This document shows positions 47,797-57,151 of a stretch of DNA of 64,000 bases, piece by piece. The notes under the pieces are model-generated. The model worked only from the letters and a program-made list of their open reading frames with translations, was not told the origin of the DNA and ran no database searches. The number at the start of each line of letters is the position of its first letter. Positions within the stretch are counted from its first letter, which is position 1. The position numbers and the translations under genes were made by a program. Source of the DNA: Sinorhizobium glycinis (lineage in GTDB: Bacteria; Pseudomonadota; Alphaproteobacteria; Rhizobiales; Rhizobiaceae); the NCBI RefSeq assembly GCF_001651865.1, contig NZ_LPUX01000053.1, positions 310,001-374,000 on the forward strand. Direction: 5' to 3'.

Positions 47797-49224
47797 ATGA
47801 TAACCGAACGAGGAACCCAGTTCTATATTGGCGGGGAGTGGCAAGAACACGCGGACGCACCAAGTCTGCCCGTCGTTGATCCCGCCTCGGAACGGATTAT
47901 TGGGCGTATCGCCGCCGGAGACGCAAACCACGTCGATCTTGCAGTTGCGGCAGCGCGCAAGGCCTTCCCTGCCTTCTCTCAATCATCTGTGTCCGAGAGG
48001 CTCGAGCTGCTCGGCAGGGTGCATGCGCTACTGAAGGAGAGAGCGGAATTATTCGCGGAGACTCTCGTCATGGAGATGGGCGCAGCGATCAGCTTCGCGC
48101 GTGCCTCGCAGGTTTTCTTCGCTGCCGAGCACGTTCGCATCCAGATGGAGGTGCTTCAGAACTACCCGTTCCTGACGATAAATGGGCACACCGCAACGGC
48201 CAAGGAACCGATCGGCGTTTGTGCTTTGATCACCCCGTGGAACTGGCCACTCTACCAGATCACCGCCAAGCTTGCCCCAGCGATCGCGGGCGGTTGCACC
48301 GTCGTTCTCAAACCCAGTGAGCTGTCCCCCTACAGCGCCTTGCTCTTCGCCCAACTGATGCACGACGCCGGTACTCCGCCAGGAGTGTTCAACCTGGTCA
48401 ATGGCACCGGAGAGAGTGTTGGTGCAGCTCTCTCAAGCCATCCCGATGTCGACATGATCTCAATCACCGGCTCGACGCGCGCGGGGGTACTCGTCGCGCA
48501 GGCGGCGGCCCCGACGGTCAAGCGAGTGGTCCAGGAACTTGGCGGCAAGTCCCCCAATATTCTGCTCGATGATGCTGATTTCGCCGAGGCGGTGCCAAAG
48601 GGCGTCCTTGCCGGCATGCGCAATGTCGGCCAGTCATGCAGCGCCCCGACGCGCATGCTCGTACCCGCCCATCGGCTCGCCGAGGTCGAGCGTCTGGCCA
48701 GCAAAACCGCGCTTGCCATCCGTGTCGGCGATCCGAAGGATCCGGCGACCACCATGGGGCCCATCGCCAATCGCGCTCAGTATGAGCGGGTGCAGGCCAT
48801 GATCCGGGTGGGAATCGACGAAGGCGCGAAGCTCCTGTGCGGCGGACTGGGACGCCCAGCAGGTCTCGATCGAGGCTTCTTCACGCAGCCGACGATTTTT
48901 TCCGAGGTTCGGCCAGAGATGCGCGTCGCTCGCGAGGAAATCTTCGGGCCGGTCCTGGCGATCATGCCGTACCGGGACGAAGAAGAGGCAATCGCGATCG
49001 CCAATGACACGGTTTACGGACTGGGAGCCCACGTCCAGTCCTCGGATCCCGAGCGGGCACGGCGGGTCGCCTCCCGGATCCGCGCCGGGCAGGTTCATAT
49101 CAACTATCCGGCATGGGACGGGGCGGCCACGTTTGGTGGCTACAAACGGTCAGGCAATGGTCGCGAATATGGCGTTCACGGGCTCGAGGAGTATCTCGAG
49201 ACGAAGGCCATCCTCGGTTACTGA
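47797..49224 (+). CDS. aldehyde dehydrogenase
   Basis: 475 residues, canonical ALDH: Asn149 in TPWNWP, Glu247 in ELGG and Cys281 in GQSCSAP are all present. Similar to betaine-aldehyde and gamma-aminobutyraldehyde-type enzymes; the substrate is not determined. A 205-bp gap after the Lrp gene suggests its own promoter. The last 7 bases overlap the end of the convergent LysR gene. Confidence 0.88.
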   Translation: MITERGTQFYIGGEWQEHADAPSLPVVDPASERIIGRIAAGDANHVDLAVAAARKAFPAFSQSSVSERLELLGRVHALLKERAELFAETLVMEMGAAISFARASQVFFAAEHVRIQMEVLQNYPFLTINGHTATAKEPIGVCALITPWNWPLYQITAKLAPAIAGGCTVVLKPSELSPYSALLFAQLMHDAGTPPGVFNLVNGTGESVGAALSSHPDVDMISITGSTRAGVLVAQAAAPTVKRVVQELGGKSPNILLDDADFAEAVPKGVLAGMRNVGQSCSAPTRMLVPAHRLAEVERLASKTALAIRVGDPKDPATTMGPIANRAQYERVQAMIRVGIDEGAKLLCGGLGRPAGLDRGFFTQPTIFSEVRPEMRVAREEIFGPVLAIMPYRDEEEAIAIANDTVYGLGAHVQSSDPERARRVASRIRAGQVHINYPAWDGAATFGGYKRSGNGREYGVHGLEEYLETKAILGY

Positions 49225-50147
49225 CGAGGAGACCCCGCGCTAAGGGCTTGCCAGGGCGGCGGCTTCAGCGCCTGTCGAAGCATCGTCAGGAAGGCCGCAG
49301 TCCGGGCGCTTCGCCCGTGACGCGAACCGAGCATCGCGACAATGTCGGCCGGTGGGAGCTTCCAGTTGGGCAGCACCTGCCGCAGCCGTCCGTCAGCGAG
49401 ATCTTCTGCCACGTTCCACTCCGAACGGATCATGATGCCCTGACCGGCAAGCGCCCACTCCCGGATGACGGCACCATCGTTGCTCGACATGACCGGATTG
49501 ACGCGCACCGTCGCAATCTCCTGCCGCGGCCCCTTGAAACGCCACAGCGTCACGTCCTCCTCGTTCTCGCGCACGGCAAGACAGCGATGTTGAGCAAGAT
49601 CGACAGGCGCTGAAATGGGCGGTGCCGAGTCGAGGTACCTCGGACTTGCGCAGAGTATTCGAGGGTTCGGCGCTAATGTCGTAACGACCTGGTCCAGATG
49701 CCCCGGCGCCCCGATGTGAACAACGACATCATAGCTTTCGACGAGCAGAGCCGCCGGATGGTCGGACAGCTGCAGCGTAGCGGTCGCGCCGCCGTGCTCT
49801 CGTGCGAACGCTTCCACGACCGGGGCCACATAGAGCCGTCCAAACCCGTGCGGTGCGGCGACCCTGAGGTGTCCGCGAACCGCACCCCTGCGATCAGCTA
49901 AGGCTTCAGCAAGCGAATCGATGGCCTCGCTGACGATAACGCTGTGAGAAGCGACCAGCGAGCCCTCTTCCGTAAGCCGCAGCCGCCGTCCGGACCTGTC
50001 GATCAGCCGCACCCCGACTTTCTCCTCCAGCGCACGCAGCCGCTGTGTCACCGCCGGAGGCGTCACGTTCAGCTTTCTCGCGCTTTCCGCGAGAGATTTC
50101 GAGTCTGTCAGCACCGAAAAGAAGGCAAGATCGTCGGACGTCAACAT
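49218..50147 (-). CDS. LysR-family transcriptional regulator
   Basis: 309 residues. The HTH is LTSDDLAFFSVLTDSKSLAE with VTPPAVTQRLRALEEKVGVRL, and a substrate-binding domain follows (RGHLRVAAPHGFGRLYVAPV). It is divergent from the aldolase-like gene at 50239, the usual LysR arrangement, and so likely controls the aldolase-RidA-oxidase unit. The start at 50147 fits the conserved N-terminus. A 7-bp inverted pair (ATTAATG at 50146, CATTAAT at 50179) lies in the intergenic region but is weak evidence for an operator. Confidence 0.88.
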   Translation of the reverse strand: MLTSDDLAFFSVLTDSKSLAESARKLNVTPPAVTQRLRALEEKVGVRLIDRSGRRLRLTEEGSLVASHSVIVSEAIDSLAEALADRRGAVRGHLRVAAPHGFGRLYVAPVVEAFAREHGGATATLQLSDHPAALLVESYDVVVHIGAPGHLDQVVTTLAPNPRILCASPRYLDSAPPISAPVDLAQHRCLAVRENEEDVTLWRFKGPRQEIATVRVNPVMSSNDGAVIREWALAGQGIMIRSEWNVAEDLADGRLRQVLPNWKLPPADIVAMLGSRHGRSARTAAFLTMLRQALKPPPWQALSAGSPRQ

Positions 50148-50238
50148 TAATGAGAACCTGAATCGAACATTCACTTGTCATTAATTGTCATCTTTATGAT
50201 TTGACCGCAAGCTGAAATCCCGAATTGGAGATCAGATC

Positions 50239-51417
50239 ATGGTCCTAGCGACGATCGACCCGACCACCCGGCTGGCCGCCTCGACCAGCCTTGAGGACCT
50301 GGAAACACCCTGTTTGGTCCTGGACGCCGACCGAATGGACAGGAATGTTCAGCGGCTCAGGAGCCGACTTGACGCCATGGGAGTGTCGCTCCGGCCCCAT
50401 TTGAAGACCGCTAAGTCGATCGAAGTGGCACGGCAGGTGATGAGCTCGCCGGAGGGACCGGCGACCGTCTCTACCCTGAAGGAAGCTGAACAGTTCGCAG
50501 CGGCAGGCGTCCGGGACATAATCTATGCGGTCGGCATCGCCCCAGCCAAGCTCGCGCGTGTCGCGGAACTGCGGGCGAGCGGCGTCGATCTCGTAGTCAC
50601 TCTGGATACCGTTCAGCAGGCAGAAGCGGTGGCCGAGGTGTCTCGGTGGACCGGGACGCGCATCCCGGCCATGATCGAGATCGATTGCGACGGCCATCGC
50701 TCCGGTGTGCGACCCACTGATCAGGCGCAGCTGCTGGAAATCGGCCAGGCGCTGACGGCAGGTGCCGAGCTGCGTGGCGTTCTCACCCATGCCGGCGACA
50801 GCTACAAGGGCGGAGGCGTCGAGGCGCTGCGGCTCTACGCGGAGACGGAACGATTGGCAGTCGTGGAGTCCGCGCGCATTCTGCGGACCGCGGGGCTGCC
50901 GTGCCCGATTGTCAGCGTCGGCTCGACACCGACGGCCCATCACGCGACGGATCTCGCTGGAGTGACGGAAGTCCGCGCGGGCGTGTTCGTCTTCTTCGAT
51001 CTGGTAATGGCTGGGCTCGGTGTTTGCCAAATCGACGACATCGCGCTGAGCGTGCTCGCGACCGTCATCGGACACCAACGCGAGAAAGGCTGGATCATAA
51101 CCGACGGCGGATGGATGTCGCTGTCGCGGGACCGTGGCACTGGCAAGCAGGCCGTCGACCAGGGCTATGGTCTGGTATGTGACGTGGATGGCACGCCGTA
51201 TCAAGACGTCATCGTTGCCGACGCGAACCAGGAACATGGAATTATAGCGGTACGCCCCGGATCGAATGTACGACTCCCGGACCTGGCGGTCGGAGACCGG
51301 GTGCGGATCCTGCCGAACCACGCCTGCGCGACTGCTGCGCAGCACGAAACCTATCACGTGGTCCGCGGCCGCTCGCACGCTGTCGAGACCTGCTGGACCC
51401 GCTTCGGAGGCTGGTGA
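50239..51417 (+). CDS. D-threonine aldolase / D-serine dehydratase (DSD1) family enzyme
   Basis: 392 residues, fold-type III PLP enzyme. Lys56 in RPHLKTAK binds PLP, a TIM barrel follows, and the C-terminal domain has the metal-binding pair His361 and Cys363 (NHACATA) expected for the zinc site. The family includes D-serine dehydratase, D-threonine aldolase, D-threo-3-hydroxyaspartate dehydratase and beta-hydroxyaspartate aldolase; sequence alone does not choose between them. Its stop overlaps the ridA start. Together with RidA and an FAD oxidase it suggests a D-3-hydroxy-amino-acid substrate. Confidence 0.85.
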   Translation: MVLATIDPTTRLAASTSLEDLETPCLVLDADRMDRNVQRLRSRLDAMGVSLRPHLKTAKSIEVARQVMSSPEGPATVSTLKEAEQFAAAGVRDIIYAVGIAPAKLARVAELRASGVDLVVTLDTVQQAEAVAEVSRWTGTRIPAMIEIDCDGHRSGVRPTDQAQLLEIGQALTAGAELRGVLTHAGDSYKGGGVEALRLYAETERLAVVESARILRTAGLPCPIVSVGSTPTAHHATDLAGVTEVRAGVFVFFDLVMAGLGVCQIDDIALSVLATVIGHQREKGWIITDGGWMSLSRDRGTGKQAVDQGYGLVCDVDGTPYQDVIVADANQEHGIIAVRPGSNVRLPDLAVGDRVRILPNHACATAAQHETYHVVRGRSHAVETCWTRFGGW

Positions 51418-51842
51418 TGCCCAAATCCCTGACTGTGAATACCGATCGAGTACCAAGCCCGGCGGGCCACTACTCACAAGCGAAGCTCGTCGGTCAGCAC
51501 CTCTACATTTCGGGCCAGCTACCGATACGACCGGGTGGAGAGGCCCTGGCGGACGACAGCTTCGAGACCCAGGCGGCGCAGGCCCTCGATAACTTACTGG
51601 CGATTCTGGAAGCCGCAGGCGGAACCCCGGCCGATCTCGTGAGGGTAACCGCCTACATCGTCGACGTGGCGAATTGGCCTCGCTTCAACCAGGTTTATGT
51701 GGCGCGACTAGCGGATTCCCGCCCGGCTCGCACCGTCGTTCCGGTACCGGAACTTCACTACGGCTACCTCGTGGAAGTCGATGCAATAGCCGTCATTGCC
51801 TCCGATGCTCCTGCCACAGGGGCAGGAAACAGTGCCGAATAG
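51417..51842 (+). CDS. RidA-family enamine/imine deaminase
   Basis: 141 residues. The catalytic Arg105 of RidA is present (SRPARTVVPV), with the Glu120 region LVEVDAIAV. RidA hydrolyses 2-aminoacrylate and related imines released by PLP dehydratases. The start ATG shares a base with the aldolase stop and follows CGGAGG, so it is made together with the PLP enzyme, as expected if that enzyme produces an enamine. Confidence 0.9.
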   Translation: MPKSLTVNTDRVPSPAGHYSQAKLVGQHLYISGQLPIRPGGEALADDSFETQAAQALDNLLAILEAAGGTPADLVRVTAYIVDVANWPRFNQVYVARLADSRPARTVVPVPELHYGYLVEVDAIAVIASDAPATGAGNSAE

Positions 51843-51871
51843 ATCGGCCGCCAGAGCTCAGGTCAGCCCCC

Positions 51872-53194
51872 ATGTCTCCAATTGTCAAACGCATCCAGAA
51901 CGATCAAGAGCTTCCCGCCAAGGCGGATGTCGTCGTCATCGGCGGCGGCATTGTTGGTGCAACGGCGGCATTCCTTCTCGCCGAGCGAGGACTGTCCGTC
52001 GCCCTGGTCGAAAAAGGCCATGTCGGAGGCGAGCAGTCGAGCCGCAACTGGGGCTGGTGCCGGCGGCAAAACCGGGATGAGCGCGAACTGCCGCTCTCAG
52101 GCGTCGCTTTGCAAGTCTGGGATGAGTTTGCGGCGAAGATCGGTGAGGACGTCGGCTTCCGCCGATGCGGCCTGCTCTACGCTACGGATGATCCCCGGCA
52201 GCTTGCGGAATGGGAAGCATGGCGTGATACGGCGCGCCCGTTCGACGTCAATACGAAGATGCTGAGCGCCAAGGAAGCGGCTGCCGCTATTCCGGCGAAA
52301 GGCCGCCGATGGCTGGGCGGAGTCCATTCGATCGATGACGGCAAGGCCGAGCCTGCCATCGCCGCGCCGACGATCGCGAACGGCGCTCGCAGATTTGGGG
52401 CGACGATCCATCAGGAGTGCGCGGCGCGAGGCCTCGATCTGGTCAATGGAGCGGTGGCTGGGGTGATCACCGAAAAGGGGATCATCCGGACACAAGCCGT
52501 TCTCTGCGCCGGCGGTGCCTGGACGTCCATGTTCTGTCGACAGTACGGAGTTCTGTTTCCGCAGGCGAGCGTGCGCCAGACAGCGCTTCGTACGCGACCT
52601 ACAACGGATCTGGGCGAAGCGATCTACACGCCGGAGTGTGCGTTGACCCGCCGGTTGGATGGCAGCTACACGCTTGCGATCAGCGGCAGGGCTACACTGG
52701 ATATCACCCCACAAGGCATTCGCTACGCCCGCTGGTTTATGCCGATGTTCCTGGCACGTCTGAAAGCGGTGCAAATAGGCATCGGCGAGTCCTTCTTTCA
52801 TGGTCCGGAGGCATTCGCTAGCTGGAATGGCGACACGACGTCGCCTTTCGAACGGATGCGCGTTCTCGACCCCGCGCCGAGCCGTCGCACGATTGCGACT
52901 ATTTTGAAGCGGGTCACGGAGCAGTTCCCTGCGATGGCAGGCATCGAAATCGCCGACAGCTGGGGAGCCTATGTGGATTGCACGCCGGACGCGGTGCCGG
53001 TCATCTCGCCGGCCGATGGCGTGAAGGGCCTTTACCTGGCCGCGGGCGGTTCCGGCCACGGCTTCGGCCTTGGCCCGGGCATCGGCCGTCTGGCGGCCGA
53101 CCTGGTTGCCAACGATCAACCTTGTGTCGACCCCAGCCCCTTCCGCCTGTCGCGTTTCGTCGATGGTTCGAAAGTCAAAGTCGGCGCAATCTGA
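51872..53194 (+). CDS. FAD-dependent D-amino-acid oxidase/dehydrogenase family protein (DadA-like)
   Basis: 440 residues from the ATG at 51872. The FAD motif is DVVVIGGGIVGATAAFLLAE, with a DAO-family core and a C-terminal FAD loop LYLAAGGSGHGFGLGPGIG. The block SSRNWGWCRRQNRDERELPL is typical of a rhizobial group of uncharacterised amine oxidoreductases. It probably oxidises a D-amino acid or N-substituted amino acid to the imine, which RidA next door could hydrolyse. It is 29 bp after ridA. Confidence 0.85.
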   Translation: MSPIVKRIQNDQELPAKADVVVIGGGIVGATAAFLLAERGLSVALVEKGHVGGEQSSRNWGWCRRQNRDERELPLSGVALQVWDEFAAKIGEDVGFRRCGLLYATDDPRQLAEWEAWRDTARPFDVNTKMLSAKEAAAAIPAKGRRWLGGVHSIDDGKAEPAIAAPTIANGARRFGATIHQECAARGLDLVNGAVAGVITEKGIIRTQAVLCAGGAWTSMFCRQYGVLFPQASVRQTALRTRPTTDLGEAIYTPECALTRRLDGSYTLAISGRATLDITPQGIRYARWFMPMFLARLKAVQIGIGESFFHGPEAFASWNGDTTSPFERMRVLDPAPSRRTIATILKRVTEQFPAMAGIEIADSWGAYVDCTPDAVPVISPADGVKGLYLAAGGSGHGFGLGPGIGRLAADLVANDQPCVDPSPFRLSRFVDGSKVKVGAI

Positions 53195-53323
53195 TTGTGA
53201 AGGTTAGATCAGGACTAAGCGGCTAGTGCGACGCGCAGAGGGAAGCTGGCTGATTGGATCTGCATCCGTCATCTAACGACCACGCAGAAATCGCTTTCAC
53301 TCAGGTAAAAAATGGAGAACCAG

Positions 53324-53670
53324 ATGTCACTACTGAAAACCATCGACCCGAATCCCTCGTTTGAGCCGAAGCATAGAACTGCCGAGCCGGATCGCCTCAT
53401 CGCAGGCAGCCCCGCTTTCAAGACCTGGTTGCAGGACACCGCCAAGGAGGGCAGAGTCAATACCGGCGTTTTCGAGGCGACGCCGGGCGAGACGCACTCC
53501 ATCAAGGGCGAAACCTTTGAGTTCACGTCCATGGTGTGATCGAATTGACCGAGAAGGGTAAGGAGCCGGTCATTTATCGCGCGGGCGACAGCTTCGTCAT
53601 GAAACCCGGCTATGTCGGAGTCTGGAAGACAATCGAGACAGTGCGGAAAATCTTCGTCACAGTCACCTGA
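53324..53670 (+). pseudogene. small cupin (DUF861-like), copy 1, broken by a 7-bp deletion
   Basis: The ATG at 53324 has a GGAG site and reads MSLLKTIDPNPSFEPKH through KGETFEFTSMV, then stops at 53539. The next frame continues GVIELTEKGKEPVIYRAGDS to VRKIFVTVT and a stop at 53670. Compared with the inverted second copy, 8 bases instead of 15 separate GAGTTC from GGTGTG, so 7 bases are lost. The intact relative is at 59397-59750. Function unknown; the family is often beside amino-acid catabolic genes. Confidence 0.85.
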
Positions 53671-53947
53671 TCATTCGAGCGAGCGATGCTGTTTCGAGGT
53701 ACATCGTCTCCTGATTTCAGGGCGGGAATGGGGCGATCCGGCACGCAAGGCCTTTCGATCGGCTCCATCCCGAAATTGGATGGGCGGTTTATCCGCCCAT
53801 ACCGTCTTCCAAACCGGCTCGCGCTTGCAGCGGAAGCCCCTTCAAAGAAGGGCTCGCGCACCGCTGTCGTCGCGGGTACAGCCTGAAACTTCAATATTTC
53901 ACCCGGTATCGCGACAACCCGCCGAGGTGAGCTTAGAGACCAACGAA

Positions 53948-54799
53948 ATGGATCAACCTATGCAAACGGAAACGGTCACTCTCGCGCCTTTCGAGGCGCA
54001 CCATCTGGACGGTGCACTGGCGCTGTCGCGTGCAGCGGGCTGGGCGCACAGGAGAGAAGACTGGAAAATGATTTGGTCGATAAGCGAGGGACGCGTTGCC
54101 CTCGCGGGTGACCGTGTGGTGGGCACGGCGCTCATGACTCCCTTCGGCAACACCTGTTCAGCAATCAACATGATTATTGTCGATGAAAGCCAGCGCGGCC
54201 GTGGGCTGGGAAGACAATTGACCAGCGCCGTGCTCGAGCTCGCCGGGGATCGGGAATGCCGTTTGACGGCGACGAGCGACGGCTTACCTCTTTACGAGAA
54301 GCTCGGCTTCGTTGCGACGCATCAAGTCGTACGCCATCAGGGTGTTGTTGGTCGCGTCGATACACCTGAAAATGTCGGGTGGATCGGGCCCGACGACGCC
54401 CTGCCGGCAATCAAAGCGCTCGATCGTGCGGCTTTCGACGCCGATCGCGACGCGCTCCACGATGCGCTGGCGAAGGAGGGGCCGTTTGCCGTCGTCCGGA
54501 ACGGTGACAATATCGTCGCCTTCGCGGCCACGCGGTCTTTCGGGATCGGCGAAGTCGTCGGGCCGGTAGTGGCAGAGAACGCCGAACGGGCGAGGGATTT
54601 GATCGCCTTCATCCTCTCCGGTAAGGAAGGCCGTTTCGTGCGCATCGACATCCCTGAACAGAGCGGCCTTTCCTCATTGCTCGAAGGTTGGGGGCTCCCT
54701 CACGAGGGCGGAGTTGTTGCGATGGCTCGAGGTGCTACAGCCGGGTCGCAAACGCCAAAGGTTCGGACTTTCGTCTTGGCCAGCCAGGCTCTCGGCTGA
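53948..54799 (+). CDS. GNAT-family N-acetyltransferase, two-domain type
   Basis: 283 residues. The N-terminal GNAT domain has the acetyl-CoA loop ESQRGRGLGRQL and LPLYEKLGF. The second half (VGWIGPDDALPAIKALDRAA onward) is a second, degenerate GNAT-like domain of the YitH/Acetyltransf_18 kind. Substrate unknown. The ATG at 53948 is assumed; another lies at 53960. It is enclosed by two inverted cupin pseudogene copies and sits on the plus strand in a mainly minus-strand neighbourhood. Confidence 0.82.
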   Translation: MDQPMQTETVTLAPFEAHHLDGALALSRAAGWAHRREDWKMIWSISEGRVALAGDRVVGTALMTPFGNTCSAINMIIVDESQRGRGLGRQLTSAVLELAGDRECRLTATSDGLPLYEKLGFVATHQVVRHQGVVGRVDTPENVGWIGPDDALPAIKALDRAAFDADRDALHDALAKEGPFAVVRNGDNIVAFAATRSFGIGEVVGPVVAENAERARDLIAFILSGKEGRFVRIDIPEQSGLSSLLEGWGLPHEGGVVAMARGATAGSQTPKVRTFVLASQALG

Positions 54800-54979
54800 C
54801 CTGAATATCTCAAGGGCATACTGCTGGAAGCACGAGCTGGGTTTAGCAGACGCTGGGACGAAATCCGATCAGCCCTTTTTCGGGCATTGCCGACCGGCAG
54901 ACCTCCCCTGCCAGGTCGCTCCGTTCCCGCTTTAAAATAGGAGGTAGGGTGAGTTGGAACGGTCTCTTCGGTGCAACGG

Positions 54980-55332
54980 TTAAGTGACGGTGACGTAGAT
55001 TTTTCGTACCGTCTCGATCGTTTTCCAGACCCCGACATAGCCGGGTTTCATGACGAAGCTGTCGCCCGCGCGATAGATGACCGGCTCCTCACCCTTCTCT
55101 GTCAATTCGACCACTCCCTGCAGGATATGGCAGAACTCAAAGGTTTCGCCCTTGATGGAGTGCGTCTCGCCGGGAGTGGCTCCCAGACGCCGGTATTCAT
55201 CTTACCCTCTTTGTCGCTATCCTGCGCCCAAGTTTTGAAGACGGGTGCACCCGCGATCAGGCGATCCGGCGCGGGGGTCGCGTGCTTCGGTTCAAACGAT
55301 GGATCCAGGTCGATCGATTTAAGTAGTGACAT
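54980..55332 (-). pseudogene. small cupin (DUF861-like), copy 2, broken by a 1-bp deletion
   Basis: Reads MSLLKSIDLDPSFEPKH to MNTGVWE, where one G is missing (expected GAG-GCC-ACT, present GAG-CCACT, near 55172). After restoring that base the frame runs ETHSIKGETFEFCHILQGVV to VRKIYVTVT and the stop at 54980. It is an inverted duplicate of copy 1; the similarity includes about 60 bp of upstream leader (to about 55392). The lesion differs from that in copy 1, so the copies decayed independently. Confidence 0.88.
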
Positions 55333-55459
55333 CTAGTTCTCCATTTTAACCTGAGTGAAAGCAAATCGTCGTCGTTAGACAAGATGGATGCGAGTCGCCT
55401 CCGACCCCTTAAGTTGTGAATAACGGTAGGAGGACGGAGCGGTCGGAATCGTCGGGTGC

Positions 55460-56977
55460 CTACCAGCTTGCGGCGATGTATTTCGTTTCGAGATATTCGA
55501 GCATGCCGTGATGGCTTCCCTCGCGGCCGAGGCCGCTCTGCTTCATGCCGCCGAACGGTGCGGCAGCATCGGAGACGACGCCTCGGTTGATTCCGACCAT
55601 GCCACTTTCCAGCCGTCCGGCGACCGCAAGCGCGCGTTTGAGGTCACTGCTGAACACATAGGACACCAGCCCGTATTCGGTGTCGTTGGCCATCTGGACG
55701 ACCTCGTCCTCGGTTTCAAACGGAATGACTGGCGCAACCGGCCCGAAGATTTCTTCGCCAAGTACCTCGGCATCGCGAGAAACGTCTGCCAGTACGGTAG
55801 GCGGATAGTAGAAGCCGTCCCCGTTCAACCGGCTGCCGCCGGTAACCAATCGGGCTCCCTTGGCAACAGCGTCGTCAACCAGGCGCTCCACCTTGGCGAC
55901 CGCGGCCTCGGTGATCATTGGCCCGAGTTGCGTGTCCGGCGCCAGTCCTGGTCCGACCTTGAGCGCGGCCATCTCTTCCGCAAACCGGCGCGTGAAGTCC
56001 GCCAGAATCCCCTTCTGCACATAGAAGCGGTTCGCGGCAGTGCATGCTTCGCCGCCGTTGCGCATTTTGGCAACCATTGCTCCAGCGACAGCCGTCTCCA
56101 AGTCGGCATCGTCGAATACAATGAAGGGCGCATTGCCGCCGAGTTCCATGGAACAACTGACAACCTGGTCCGCAGCCTCGCGCAGCAGTGTCCGGCCGAC
56201 GCCTGTCGAGCCGGTAAACGACAGCTTCCGTACCCGCTTGTCATGCAGCATGGCGCTGACCACGGGGCCGGCCTTCCTCGTTGTCACGATGTTGACCACT
56301 CCGGCCGGAACGCCGGCCTGCCGCATAATTTCGCCGATCGCCAGCGCCGTAAGCGGGGTCTCCGCTGCGGGCTTCAGGATACACGTGCAGCCCGCGGCCA
56401 GTGCGGGCGCCATCTTTCGGGTCGCCATTGCTGCCGGGAAGTTCCAAGGGGTCACCAACACGGCGATACCAATCGGCTCATGGTTGACGATGATCTGATT
56501 GGCGCCGGAAGGTGCAGGTCCGAATTCGCCCGGCGCCCGTACAGCTTCTTCCGCATACCAGCGGAAAAACTCCGCCGCGTAGGCGACCTCCGACCTGGCG
56601 TCGGCAAGTGCCTTGCCGTTTTCGACGGTGATCAATTGTGCCAACCATTCGGCCTGCTCGAGCACAAGGTGAAAACACTTCATCAAAACGTCCGAGCGAC
56701 GCCGCGGCGAGGTCGCCTTCCAAACCGCAGCGGCCTTTTCCGCTGCGTCGACCGCGGATATTCCATCGCGGATATCACCGTCGGAAACTGTGGCGATCAC
56801 ATCTCCGGTCGAGGGGTCGACCACTTCAAAGGTGCGGTCTTCTTTTGCAGAAACCCATTCGCCGCCGATGAACAGTTGCGTAGGAGCATCGCGGACTACG
56901 GCAGCTGAGGCGGGAGAGACAAGCGGGGTTGTTTTTTGCGCGGGAGTTGGTTTCACGTTCAGCACCTTCGCTACCAA
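55460..56977 (-). CDS. NAD(P)-dependent succinate-semialdehyde dehydrogenase family protein
   Basis: 505 residues, GabD-type ALDH. TPWNFPAAMATRK, MELGGNAPFIVFDDAD and the catalytic cysteine in GEACTAANR are intact. The first 30 residues are a variable leader and the start (TTG at 56977) is uncertain. It probably oxidises a C4 semialdehyde produced by the class III aminotransferase of the same gene set. Upstream are three ATTGGT repeats. The final minus-strand gene of the island cluster. Confidence 0.88.
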   Translation of the reverse strand: MVAKVLNVKPTPAQKTTPLVSPASAAVVRDAPTQLFIGGEWVSAKEDRTFEVVDPSTGDVIATVSDGDIRDGISAVDAAEKAAAVWKATSPRRRSDVLMKCFHLVLEQAEWLAQLITVENGKALADARSEVAYAAEFFRWYAEEAVRAPGEFGPAPSGANQIIVNHEPIGIAVLVTPWNFPAAMATRKMAPALAAGCTCILKPAAETPLTALAIGEIMRQAGVPAGVVNIVTTRKAGPVVSAMLHDKRVRKLSFTGSTGVGRTLLREAADQVVSCSMELGGNAPFIVFDDADLETAVAGAMVAKMRNGGEACTAANRFYVQKGILADFTRRFAEEMAALKVGPGLAPDTQLGPMITEAAVAKVERLVDDAVAKGARLVTGGSRLNGDGFYYPPTVLADVSRDAEVLGEEIFGPVAPVIPFETEDEVVQMANDTEYGLVSYVFSSDLKRALAVAGRLESGMVGINRGVVSDAAAPFGGMKQSGLGREGSHHGMLEYLETKYIAASW

Positions 56978-57004
56978 TCAGGTTGGACACGCGATCAATA
57001 TAAG

Positions 57005-57043
57005 ATTGGTTTTGCAATTGGTGTCAATATAGATCAAATTGGT
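57005..57043. promoter_or_regulatory. three ATTGGT repeats upstream of the semialdehyde dehydrogenase
   Basis: Direct repeats ATTGGT at 57005, 57017 and 57038 in an AT-rich stretch 28-66 bp before the gene start. Spacings are 12 and 21 bp, near one and two helical turns, which fits cooperative regulator binding. No regulator is assigned. Confidence 0.4.
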
Positions 57044-57151
57044 TGCGGTAATAATCTGCGAAGGCTCATGAACGCGGCTGCGGACTTTTGACCTTTGAGG
57101 CGGCAGTCTGTGGGTGTCCGAACATGAGCGTTGCGCAAAGACACGGCCGCC

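Noticed and set aside
50146-50185. ATTAATG / CATTAAT inverted pair as a LysR operator
   Set aside because: Only 7-bp AT-rich arms, one overlapping the LysR start codon; could easily be chance.
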